Positions 1 through 5,791 of a stretch of DNA of 6,401 nucleotides are shown here, in pieces. The notes beneath the pieces are model-generated. The model worked only from the letters and a program-made list of their open reading frames with translations, did not search any database and was not told the origin of the DNA. Within the stretch, counting starts at the first letter, position 1. Every line of letters begins with the position of its first letter. The position numbers and the translations under genes were made by a program. The stretch is from Clostridiales bacterium (GTDB lineage: Bacteria > Bacillota_A > Clostridia > Lachnospirales > Bianqueaceae). The stretch spans positions 1 through 6,401 of the forward strand of contig JAHZBS010000137.1 in NCBI GenBank assembly GCA_019423265.1. Direction: 5' to 3'.

Positions 1-69
1 CACATCGAGGTTGACTTCTCATCTTTTTTTGGTTCACTTCATTTTAACACATACACGGCACAAAGTTCT

Positions 70-81
70 AAGTGTACACTT
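70..81. repeat. 12-bp perfect palindrome just beyond the lactonase stop
   Basis: AAGTGTACACTT is a perfect inverted repeat with no loop, 7 bp past the lactonase stop codon. It is not followed on the minus strand by a U-tract, so it is not a standard terminator; it could be a protein-binding site or chance. The rest of positions 1-88 shows no gene. Confidence 0.3.
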
Positions 82-88
82 TCTTCGG

Positions 89-1135
89 CTACAAAGGCAA
101 AACACAGACGGGCATCGACAGGCCGGCGATGGTATGCTCATACTGGAGCCCGCCATCCGGTTCCCTCCGAAAGACCGCGATGGAATCGGAATCCCTCCCG
201 GCGCAAAGCAGATAGGCATCGCCGTGTATCAGTTGAAAATCACGGGGGTGAGCGGTCCTGGCAGGGTATTGCGCAATCCGCGTCAAATCACCGCGCTCCC
301 CACACCGAAAGGCCGTCAACACATCCTGTCCCCTGGTGGAGGCATAGACAAATCGCCCATCACCGGTTATGCGCACGGCGGCCGCTGTGGAAACCCGGTC
401 CGCTTCATCCAAAAGCTCTGTACACTGGAGAATCTGAAACCCATCCTGTGTGTACGCCAGCGCAAAAATCTGGCAGCTCAGCTCCGCCACCAGATAGGCA
501 AACCGCCCATTTGGGTGAAAGACCAGATGCCGCGGACCGCTGGCGTCAGGAAAAACAAGAGAGTTTTCATATAGGAAGCGCCCTGTCTCCCAATCCACGC
601 TGTACCAATATAGCCGATCCAGGCCCAAATCACAGATGCACAGCCGTGTCTCATCCGGCGAAAACCACACAGAGTGAACGTGCGCATTCTCCTGCCGCTC
701 AGGGTTAGCCCCCCTGCCATAGTGGGTCGTGTGACAGACAAGTTCCCCGACGGACCCATCCGGCCGGAGCCTATAGCTTTGGATGGAGGCTTCGCGGTAG
801 CTCACGGCAAAAAGGAACCGGCTCTGGCTGTCGACAGCCAGATGGCAGAAAGCCAATCCCGGCGCCGCGACAGAGCTCTGCTCCGTCAGGGCCCCCGTCT
901 CCGGATCGCGCCGGTACGACATGACTTTCCCTCGCGCTTGGCTGGCGATCTCGGAGGGTTCCTCGGAGATCGCGTACAGAACCGTTCGATCCGTATTCCA
1001 ACACAGATAGGTGGGGGACAGGGTTTTTGCCAGCAGGGCAGGCGATGTCCAGCGCCCCGTCTCCGGATCCCCCGTTAATCCGTAGATCCCTTCGCTCTGC
1101 CGATCCGTGTACGTTCCAATATACAGTGATTCCAT
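89..1135 (-). CDS. pgl: Lactonase family protein, 7-bladed beta-propeller (6-phosphogluconolactonase type)
   Basis: Encodes a 348-aa cytoplasmic protein that resembles the YbhE/YkgB-type 6-phosphogluconolactonases, which hydrolyse 6-phosphogluconolactone to 6-phosphogluconate; relatives may act on other sugar lactones. Seen: an N-terminal LYIGTYT strand (residues 4-10), the family signature AHVHSVWFSPDE (151-162) followed by CDLGLDRLYWY (168-178), GPRHLVFHPNGRFAY (200-214), and HPRDF (296-300), all placed as in beta-propeller lactonases of about 340 aa. The start is the ATG at 1135-1133, preceded 7 nt upstream by GGGAGG; the frame stays open upstream to 1324, but that extension is antisense to another gene's remnant and has no family similarity. 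It lies 34 bp downstream of the stop of a broken RraA-like gene and was probably its operon partner, so its original promoter may be lost. No signal peptide is visible. The family call is strong; the exact substrate is not established. Confidence 0.9.
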   Translation of the reverse strand: MESLYIGTYTDRQSEGIYGLTGDPETGRWTSPALLAKTLSPTYLCWNTDRTVLYAISEEPSEIASQARGKVMSYRRDPETGALTEQSSVAAPGLAFCHLAVDSQSRFLFAVSYREASIQSYRLRPDGSVGELVCHTTHYGRGANPERQENAHVHSVWFSPDETRLCICDLGLDRLYWYSVDWETGRFLYENSLVFPDASGPRHLVFHPNGRFAYLVAELSCQIFALAYTQDGFQILQCTELLDEADRVSTAAAVRITGDGRFVYASTRGQDVLTAFRCGERGDLTRIAQYPARTAHPRDFQLIHGDAYLLCAGRDSDSIAVFRREPDGGLQYEHTIAGLSMPVCVLPL

Positions 1136-1141
1136 AAATAG

Positions 1142-1147
1142 CCTCCC
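1142..1147 (-). promoter_or_regulatory. Ribosome binding site of the lactonase gene
   Basis: GGGAGG on the minus strand, 6 nt of A/T-rich spacer plus one base before the ATG at 1135. It decides the start against the longer open frame reaching 1324, which has no comparable site. Confidence 0.85.
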
Positions 1148-1169
1148 GTTGATTAAAATTGAGCGCCCC

Positions 1170-1521
1170 TCACAGAGCGGACTGTCCGCGGCCTCCTGCA
1201 AGCTCTTCCGCTGCCGCGTACTCCTGCGTCCAATCCAGCTCCCGGTACTCTTCGCCCCGAGCATCCGTCTGAATAAAGCGGGTGAGCCGGTCGAGCATAT
1301 GGCAGGACCAGACATTCTGGTCAATCTGCGCCGTGGTAAAGATCCCCTGAGAGATCATCTCGAACCCAAATATATCCTTCACATGAGTTTTGGCTGCCCC
1401 GTCTACCACCTCCGCTACCAGATGGCTGGGGATGAACAGCACTCCGCCCCAGATGACCGCGCCGCCACCGCCGTCGTCAGATTGCCGCCCAAAAAGGTCT
1501 GTTTGACGCGAAATATCTTAA
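1170..1521 (-). pseudogene. Remnant of an RraA-like aldolase gene (5'-truncated, frame-broken, internally deleted)
   Basis: The C-terminal part reads GGVLFIPSHLVAEVV, then KTHVKDIFGFEMISQG, then TTAQIDQNVW, and ends at the TGA at 1172-1170. This is the tail pattern of the long RraA-like family (related to 4-hydroxy-4-methyl-2-oxoglutarate aldolases and the dimethylmenaquinone methyltransferase-like proteins). Upstream, in another frame (about 1515-1460), I read FRVKQTFLGGNLTTAV, which corresponds to the middle of the same domain. The two frames cross around 1453-1468. The AVIWGGV that should continue into an Arg-Asp motif runs directly into the C-terminal GVLFIP, so about 60 residues including the conserved Arg-Asp pair seem to be missing. 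The N-terminal half is absent: the sequence changes to an opposing AraC gene at about 1520-1530. No ribosome binding site precedes the GTG at 1442. An active product is very unlikely. It lies 34 bp before the lactonase gene and was probably its operon partner. Family assignment is from memory of conserved patterns. Confidence 0.72.
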
Positions 1522-1536
1522 AATCTTTTTTGGCGG
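1485..1536. repeat. Imperfect inverted repeat bracketing the aldolase/AraC junction
   Basis: CCGCCCAAAAAG (1485-1496) and CTTTTTTGGCGG (1525-1536) are inverted copies matching at 11 of 12 positions, separated by 28 bp. The left arm lies in the aldolase remnant (coding TFLGG), the right arm at the first readable codons of the AraC remnant (LFWR). The point where the two truncated genes meet falls in the loop or right arm, so the repeat may have mediated the rearrangement or mark an artefactual join. Confidence 0.5.
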
Positions 1537-2055
1537 AGCGACGCCTTCGAGAACCGGCTGGATCGCCGAAATCCTGCGACTGCCGTGATCCGCAGCCTAA
1601 TTCTTCAGATGGAGGAAGAATTCGCCAATCGGCTTCCCGAATACGAGCTCATGGTTAAAATCCAACTGCTGACAATTCTCGTCACAGTCAGCCGCCATTA
1701 TGACTATATCTCCCGGGAGCCATCGCGCCCTGCGATCCATGTCAAAAGTCTCTCCCAAATCGAAGACGCCATCCGCTATATCCATGACCATCTGGATTCT
1801 GATCTGAGCTTAGACGATCTCGCAAAGGCCGCCAACATGAGTCGGTCGTATTTTTCTACAATATTTAAGCGCTTAAACGGAATCTCCCCCTGGGATTATA
1901 TCACGATTAAGCGCATCGAACAGTCCATAGAATATTTGGAGTCCACCGACAGCTCCATTCTGGAGATCGCCTGCCGCTGCGGATTCAACAATACGGCCAA
2001 CTTCAACCGGGCCTTTAAAAAGGTCACAGGGAAAACGCCTTCCGAATATCGATAG
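1522..2055 (+). pseudogene. AraC-family transcriptional regulator, N-terminally truncated
   Basis: The open frame encodes up to 177 residues and ends at TAG 2053-2055. From DAFENRL (codon at 1540) through MEEEF and YELMVKIQLL it matches the linker helices that join the cupin sensor to the DNA-binding half in AraC regulators. Then come two helix-turn-helix motifs: DLSLDDLAKAANMSRSYFS, and SILEIACRCGFNNTANFNRA with the typical KKVTGKTPSEYR end. Full-length relatives are about 270-300 aa, so roughly 100 sensor residues are missing. A stop (TAA 1519-1521) blocks the frame immediately upstream. The first available starts (GTG 1585, ATG 1609) have no ribosome binding site, so a short DNA-binding-only protein is possible but unsupported. 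It faces the aldolase remnant head-to-head, the usual layout of an AraC activator and its divergent target operon, and converges with the hydrolase gene. Family certain; truncation very likely. Confidence 0.85.
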
Positions 2056-2081
2056 GCCCTTTCCCTGCGCCATTAAATATC

Positions 2082-2120
2082 GTTTCCTGTATCCCCTGTA
2101 CAATGGGGAGAAAGAGAAAC
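2082..2120. terminator. Possible bidirectional hairpin between convergent genes
   Basis: GTTTC (2082-2086) can pair with GAAAC (2116-2120), and inside it TCCCC (2092-2096) with GGGGA (2105-2109), around an 8-nt loop with an internal loop between the two stems. It fills the 67-bp gap between the convergent AraC remnant and hydrolase gene. On the plus strand only a short T-rich stretch follows (TTTCAATTTC), and no clean U-tract is seen on either strand, so termination is uncertain. Confidence 0.35.
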
Positions 2121-2122
2121 TT

Positions 2123-3460
2123 TCAATTTCCTTCCATTCCCAGGTTCCTTCTGATAAAATCTGCTATGAGTTTGCCCTGCTGTTCCCGTCCTTCCTCCGT
2201 GAAATGACACCCATCATCGACGTGATACTCCGGATGGGGCAGCATAGCCTCATACAAGTCGTCCACCGCCACGCGATACTTGTCGGCCAGTGCGAGAACC
2301 ACCGCATTTCTCTCCCGGATCATGCGATCCTCATCCTCTTTGATCACCATGATATTGTCAGATTCTGAACAGGGAGTCGAAAGCGCCAAACACAGCTTTG
2401 CGCTGGGATACCGCTCCAACAGATGCCGGACAACTCTCTCATAATCTTCAGCGTATGCCTGGGTGGACAAGTGATGCCCGTGAAGGCCATTGTTAAAATG
2501 AATCAGATCGTACTGTAGTCCATACTGGTCCAAGGCGAAATCCAGTTCCGGTATGAAATAAGGATTATCCACAGCTTTGGACGTTGCCAACATATTCACG
2601 CAGACTTCCTGGCCCATATTGATATGGACGTAAGGCCGATACCCGTAGGTAATGGAATCTCCGATCAGCATAACGCGAGTACGATTCTCCGACGGACGCT
2701 CAAACCATGAGTTGGTCCACTCCCCTGGCTCCAGCGTATATTCATCCCACTGTCCCCGGCGTCGCGCGATAAAATTAGCTACGGGAGAGGGATCCTCCAA
2801 GCTATGGGGATGATGGTCACAGCCAGGTTTGACGATCGCCTGCACATCTGCCCCTTTCCTCTGAAGCGTCTCCACCAAGATCTTTCCGTTTCTCTCATAC
2901 CGCACAACCTGGTCCGCGTCCCCCGCTACAAGGATAACCGGTATCTGGGCAGCGGCCAGCTCCTCCAGATGGGCGATGGGGTTTTCCGCGATAGGCTCCG
3001 AATCCTCTTGAATCCCATAGACCGCTTTACATTCGGTCCACTCCGCCCCGGCGCCTTCCCGCGGCCATTGCATCAAATCCACTACCGGTGCGTCCAAATA
3101 CAGGGTGGAGACCTCCTGCGGGTACCGGAGCGCATAGTTAACCGCATAGAGGCCGCCCCTGCTGAATCCAAAAATGTCAGCCTTCCGGCTCAGTCCATAC
3201 GCCGATTCCACAAAATCATGGAAGGCTTTCATCAGAGAAATCGCTTCCGGGCACCCGTACATATTGCTCACCTGATAGTATACAACATGCCAGCCACGGT
3301 TCAACATCTCCACATCCACAGTATCGAAAGCGCCAAAAAATTCGGCGCGCCAGACCCAAGGACTTCCGACTGCCCTCCGCTTTGGGCATACGATGATGGC
3401 GTCCCTCCCCTGGAACTCAAAATCTAACCGCAAAAATCCATGATATTCACTCTGTCTCAT
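2123..3460 (-). CDS. Two-domain esterase: alpha/beta-hydrolase fused to SGNH/GDSL hydrolase
   Basis: A 445-aa protein with two hydrolase folds and no signal peptide, so probably cytoplasmic. Residues about 15-235 form an alpha/beta hydrolase: nucleophile elbow GFSRGG (98-103, Ser100), GDADQVV (180-186, likely Asp183) and GCDHHPHSL (213-221, likely His216). Residues about 260-440 form an SGNH hydrolase: GDSIT (267-271, Ser269), FNNGLHG in place of the classical GxND block (322-328, Asn323/324), and DDGCHFTEEG (415-424, Asp416/His419). Both triads look intact, suggesting two ester-hydrolysing sites, for example on acylated sugars; the substrate is unknown. The ATG at 3460 has AAGGAGG upstream with good spacing. 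It has its own promoter just after the DeoR gene. Alternative reading of the first domain: an acyl-CoA- or peptidase-like alpha/beta hydrolase. The fold calls are firm; the function is general. Confidence 0.88.
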   Translation of the reverse strand: MRQSEYHGFLRLDFEFQGRDAIIVCPKRRAVGSPWVWRAEFFGAFDTVDVEMLNRGWHVVYYQVSNMYGCPEAISLMKAFHDFVESAYGLSRKADIFGFSRGGLYAVNYALRYPQEVSTLYLDAPVVDLMQWPREGAGAEWTECKAVYGIQEDSEPIAENPIAHLEELAAAQIPVILVAGDADQVVRYERNGKILVETLQRKGADVQAIVKPGCDHHPHSLEDPSPVANFIARRRGQWDEYTLEPGEWTNSWFERPSENRTRVMLIGDSITYGYRPYVHINMGQEVCVNMLATSKAVDNPYFIPELDFALDQYGLQYDLIHFNNGLHGHHLSTQAYAEDYERVVRHLLERYPSAKLCLALSTPCSESDNIMVIKEDEDRMIRERNAVVLALADKYRVAVDDLYEAMLPHPEYHVDDGCHFTEEGREQQGKLIADFIRRNLGMEGN

Positions 3461-3481
3461 CCGTTATCCTCCTTCGTGTTG

Positions 3482-3494
3482 CCTCATTCCCATT
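3482..3494 (-). promoter_or_regulatory. Candidate operator in the hydrolase promoter
   Basis: On the minus strand AATGGGAATGAGG starts two bases downstream of the -10 box, near the expected transcription start. A related element, AATGGGAAGAAATGAGG, forms the spacer of the promoter at 5694-5722. Each has AATGGG followed by AATGAGG. The neighbouring DeoR-type repressor is the natural candidate binder; this is inference from two sites only. Confidence 0.3.
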
Positions 3495-3495
3495 C

Positions 3496-3524
3496 ACTAT
3501 ATAAAAAAGTGGCGGGAAAGTCAA
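3496..3524 (-). promoter_or_regulatory. Sigma-A type promoter of the hydrolase gene
   Basis: On the minus strand, TTGACT (3524-3519) and TATAGT (3501-3496) are separated by exactly 17 bp, each one base off the consensus hexamer. The -35 box begins 4 bp after the DeoR stop codon, giving the downstream hydrolase independent transcription with a leader of roughly 30 nt before its ATG at 3460. Confidence 0.8.
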
Positions 3525-3527
3525 GAG

Positions 3528-4292
3528 TTATTTTGGATAAAAGAGTCTAACATTTTGCTCTGCCAAAGCGGCCATCCAGTGAGAATCCGGCTTCCGATCC
3601 GTCACGATGGCATCGAGCTCACCCAGTTCGCATAGTTTTCGGTAGGAGATCTTCCCCCACTTGCTGCTGTCACAGAGCAAAACCGATGTCTTACTGTGCT
3701 TTAGAACCTCCTGCTTGAGATAGATATCCTCTTCATTGATATCCGTGACGCCAGCCTCCAGGGAGAGCGCCCGGGCCGAAAAAAAGCTGAGATCAGGATA
3801 GAAACAGGCGATCTGCCGTCTCGCCGCCTCGCTGGTGAACCCTCTAAGCTTAGGATTTAGCCAGCCGCCTGTACAATAAACATTGGCGGCAAGCGAATCC
3901 AGACAGCTAGCCGCCGCCTGTAAACTCGTGGTCAAAATCTTCAGGTCTTTTTTGGACGCCAAAAATTTTACCATATTGACCGCCGTGCTGGTATGATCGA
4001 GATAGATCATCATATCGTCCCGAACTAGCTCCGCTGCCAGTACACACAGAGTATCTTTCTCCTGCTGTCTTTCATTTTGACGGATCAGATACGGGATCTC
4101 GGAATTATCCCGCTCAATAAGGACCGCTCCCCCGTAGATACGGCGCACAATCCCCTCCCTCTCCAAACTGGCCAAGTCGCGGCGGATGGTGGAGGGGCTG
4201 ACGTAATATCTCGCCGCAAGATCCGCCACATACACGGTCTTCTTGCTGCGAAGTTCGTTCAGGATGTAATCCATGCGCTGAATATTCAACAT
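3528..4292 (-). CDS. DeoR/GlpR-family sugar-phosphate-responsive transcriptional regulator
   Basis: A 254-aa protein, the standard length for the family. The N-terminal winged helix-turn-helix (about residues 4-57) has KTVYVADLAARYYVSPSTI and RRDLASLEREGIVRRIYGGA, the DeoR signature. The C-terminal DeoRC effector domain has YLDHTST (97-103), ILTTSLQ, GGWLNPKLRGFTSEAA, and LEAGVTDINEEDIYLKQ followed by LLCDSSKWGK; it is expected to bind a phosphorylated sugar or polyol that relieves repression. The gene starts 18 bp after the stop of the glycerol-1-phosphate dehydrogenase-like gene, so the two are co-transcribed. It probably controls that gene and perhaps the downstream hydrolase, since both promoters share a motif. 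A GGAGG lies 12 nt before the ATG, rather far, but no better in-frame start is seen. The effector is unknown. Confidence 0.93.
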   Translation of the reverse strand: MLNIQRMDYILNELRSKKTVYVADLAARYYVSPSTIRRDLASLEREGIVRRIYGGAVLIERDNSEIPYLIRQNERQQEKDTLCVLAAELVRDDMMIYLDHTSTAVNMVKFLASKKDLKILTTSLQAAASCLDSLAANVYCTGGWLNPKLRGFTSEAARRQIACFYPDLSFFSARALSLEAGVTDINEEDIYLKQEVLKHSKTSVLLCDSSKWGKISYRKLCELGELDAIVTDRKPDSHWMAALAEQNVRLFYPK

Positions 4293-4304
4293 GTGTACTC
4301 ACTT

Positions 4305-4309
4305 CCTCC
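4305..4309 (-). promoter_or_regulatory. Ribosome binding site of the DeoR gene, unusually distant
   Basis: GGAGG sits next to the upstream gene's TAG and 12 nt before the ATG at 4292, longer than the usual 6-9 nt. Translation may therefore be modest or depend on ribosomes finishing the upstream gene. Confidence 0.6.
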
Positions 4310-4310
4310 A

Positions 4311-5663
4311 CTAGGAATACAAGTCATCGACGATTTTGCCCGCCGCATCCTCCAACACGCCAAGATCCCACAGCAGTTGGAGGATGGTATACCGATTGCG
4401 GACCTCTTTCGCGTAGAGAATGCTATCGTAGACAGTCTCTCTGGATAGCCCCACTTGTCCGGGCCGGATCGGTCCCCCCATGCTTGACAGCAGCGCTTCA
4501 ATTTGATCCGTTCTTGGCAGACGCTCCGCCTCTCTCTGAATCTGCGCCCAATGATCCCGGATGCTCTGGATTCGAACTGCTCGCCTCGATTCCTCGTTCT
4601 TTCCCGATTCCTCCTCAAGCCGGATAATTCCCCCGGACGCACTCCGGTACACCCGTCTCATTTCCTCCTCCCACCGCGGCCGGTCAAAAGGCGCCGTCTG
4701 TCTGTTTTGAATCTCCTGGGCATCTAGGCTGCGCAAGTATTCGTATAGCTTGCAGGAAACGACAGTCCCGATTCCTACTTTGATCCCGTGCATGACAGCT
4801 TTCTTTCCTTTAAACAGAAAATCCATCTCCCAGAAGTGAGACAGATGATGTTCGCTCCCCGAAGCAGGCCTTGAATTTCCAGCATACCCCATGGCGATCC
4901 CCGATAGCAAAAGCGCTTCCGTCAGGCTCCGGATCGCCTCCGGCTCTCGGTTCTGTAGCCCTGCTTTGCTTTCGCAGACCCGCTTGACCGCCTCCTCCAC
5001 CAGCGCTACCAGTGTAGGGCAATAATACTCTCCATTGATGATGGCGCTCATCTTCCAATCGCACAGGCTGGTGTACTTCCCGATGATATCGCCTACTCCG
5101 GCCACAATCGTCTCCATGGGCGCCTGTGACAAAACCGTTAGATCCCCGATAAATGCCTTCGGCACATGGGCCGGGTACGTTGTTTTGAGATTGTCGGTGA
5201 TCAGCGCTGCCACCCCTGAGGCAAATCCGTCTACAGAGGGCGCCGTCGCCGCGATGAAATATTCCAAGCCCAGCTTATAGCTCAAAAAACGTCCCATATC
5301 GTTGAGCGTTCCGCCGCCGATGGCGATGATAACATCACAGTCTACGGGAATGTCCATCAGCAGACTTCCCATAGCCTGTTCGTCAGGCACCACGCTCTCC
5401 CCCCGAAAGATAAAGCGCTGACAGGCACGGCCGCTCTCCAGAATACAGGCCTCCACCGTCTGCCCCGCCGCTTTCCACGTATTTTCATCGGCGATCAGAT
5501 ACGCCTTGGTATATCCGTATTGGGCCATCAAACCTGGAATTTCCTGAATCGCTCTCTGGGACACCACAATCCGGTCCATATCCATTCGGTGCTCCCTGCC
5601 GCAGTCGCAGGGAAAGGTCGTGTTGACAAAATCCGTGATACTCATTGTTTGAAAGGGAATCAT
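4311..5663 (-). CDS. sn-glycerol-1-phosphate dehydrogenase family protein (AraM/EgsA-like)
   Basis: A 450-aa member of the iron-type dehydrogenase superfamily, closest in pattern to bacterial glycerol-1-phosphate dehydrogenases such as B. subtilis AraM, which interconvert dihydroxyacetone phosphate and sn-glycerol 1-phosphate with NAD(P)H. Seen: a nucleotide-binding VIIAIGGGTLND (111-122), ATAPSVDGFAS (139-149), a metal-site Asp in GVGDIIGKY (Asp192), His in SGSEHHLSHF (272/273), and His292 in VMHGIKVG. The N-terminus has a Cys-rich FPCDCGREH (17-25). The C-terminal region from about 310 is helical and charged. At 450 aa it is longer than AraM (about 390). The ATG at 5663 has AAGGAG 8 nt upstream. 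It is followed 18 bp later by the DeoR regulator. A catabolic polyol-phosphate role is as plausible as lipid synthesis; the substrate is not proven. Confidence 0.88.
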   Translation of the reverse strand: MIPFQTMSITDFVNTTFPCDCGREHRMDMDRIVVSQRAIQEIPGLMAQYGYTKAYLIADENTWKAAGQTVEACILESGRACQRFIFRGESVVPDEQAMGSLLMDIPVDCDVIIAIGGGTLNDMGRFLSYKLGLEYFIAATAPSVDGFASGVAALITDNLKTTYPAHVPKAFIGDLTVLSQAPMETIVAGVGDIIGKYTSLCDWKMSAIINGEYYCPTLVALVEEAVKRVCESKAGLQNREPEAIRSLTEALLLSGIAMGYAGNSRPASGSEHHLSHFWEMDFLFKGKKAVMHGIKVGIGTVVSCKLYEYLRSLDAQEIQNRQTAPFDRPRWEEEMRRVYRSASGGIIRLEEESGKNEESRRAVRIQSIRDHWAQIQREAERLPRTDQIEALLSSMGGPIRPGQVGLSRETVYDSILYAKEVRNRYTILQLLWDLGVLEDAAGKIVDDLYS

Positions 5664-5693
5664 AGAGCTCTCTCCTTACAGATCGTTTTCTCT

Positions 5694-5722
5694 ATCATAC
5701 CTCATTTCTTCCCATTTGGCTA
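5694..5722 (-). promoter_or_regulatory. Candidate promoter of the dehydrogenase-deoR operon
   Basis: On the minus strand TAGCCA (5722-5717), a 17-bp spacer and TATGAT (5699-5694) precede the ATG at 5663. The -10 box is one base off consensus and the -35 matches 4 of 6. It lies in the 128-bp gap after cobO, the only long gap upstream of the operon. Confidence 0.55.
5700..5716 (-). promoter_or_regulatory. Candidate operator within the promoter spacer
   Basis: AATGGGAAGAAATGAGG occupies precisely the spacer between the -35 and -10 boxes. It resembles the AATGGGAATGAGG element in the hydrolase promoter, apart from extra bases between the half-motifs. A bound protein here would block RNA polymerase, consistent with autorepression by the DeoR-type protein; inference. 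Confidence 0.3.
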
Positions 5723-5763
5723 GTTGATGCGGCAAATATTCAAAATGAGCACAAAAATATCCT

Positions 5764-5777
5764 ACAAACGCGCAAAC
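5764..5777. repeat. Short tandem direct repeat upstream of the dehydrogenase promoter
   Basis: On the minus strand CGTTTGCGCGTTTG contains CGTTTG twice with an 8-bp period, about 45 bp upstream of the candidate -35 box and 15 bp past the cobO stop. It could be a regulator site, as DeoR-family proteins often use short direct repeats, but it may be chance. No terminator hairpin is seen for cobO here. Confidence 0.2.
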
Positions 5778-5791
5778 GTCCACAAAAGCCC

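Noticed and set aside
11..16. TTGACT on the plus strand as a -35 box
   Set aside because: No -10 hexamer at 16-18 bp spacing.
11..574. Long plus-strand open frame (187 codons)
   Set aside because: It is antisense to the lactonase gene, has no family features and no ribosome binding site.
1136..1324. N-terminal extension of the lactonase frame to an upstream start
   Set aside because: The extension is basic and low in pattern, overlaps the aldolase remnant in another frame, and the ATG at 1135 has an excellent ribosome binding site.
1107..1658. Plus-strand open frame across the aldolase/AraC junction
   Set aside because: It is the complement of the remnant and shows no domain similarity; AraC similarity lies in a different frame.
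2804..3427. 207-codon plus-strand open frame inside the hydrolase gene
   Set aside because: Antisense shadow of a well-supported two-domain enzyme.
5768..5785. Catabolite-responsive (cre-like) site after cobO
   Set aside because: TTGTGGACGTTTGCG misses three of the conserved cre positions.
5723..5791. Rho-independent terminator or riboswitch after cobO
   Set aside because: No stable GC hairpin followed by a U-tract and no recognisable riboswitch core on either strand.
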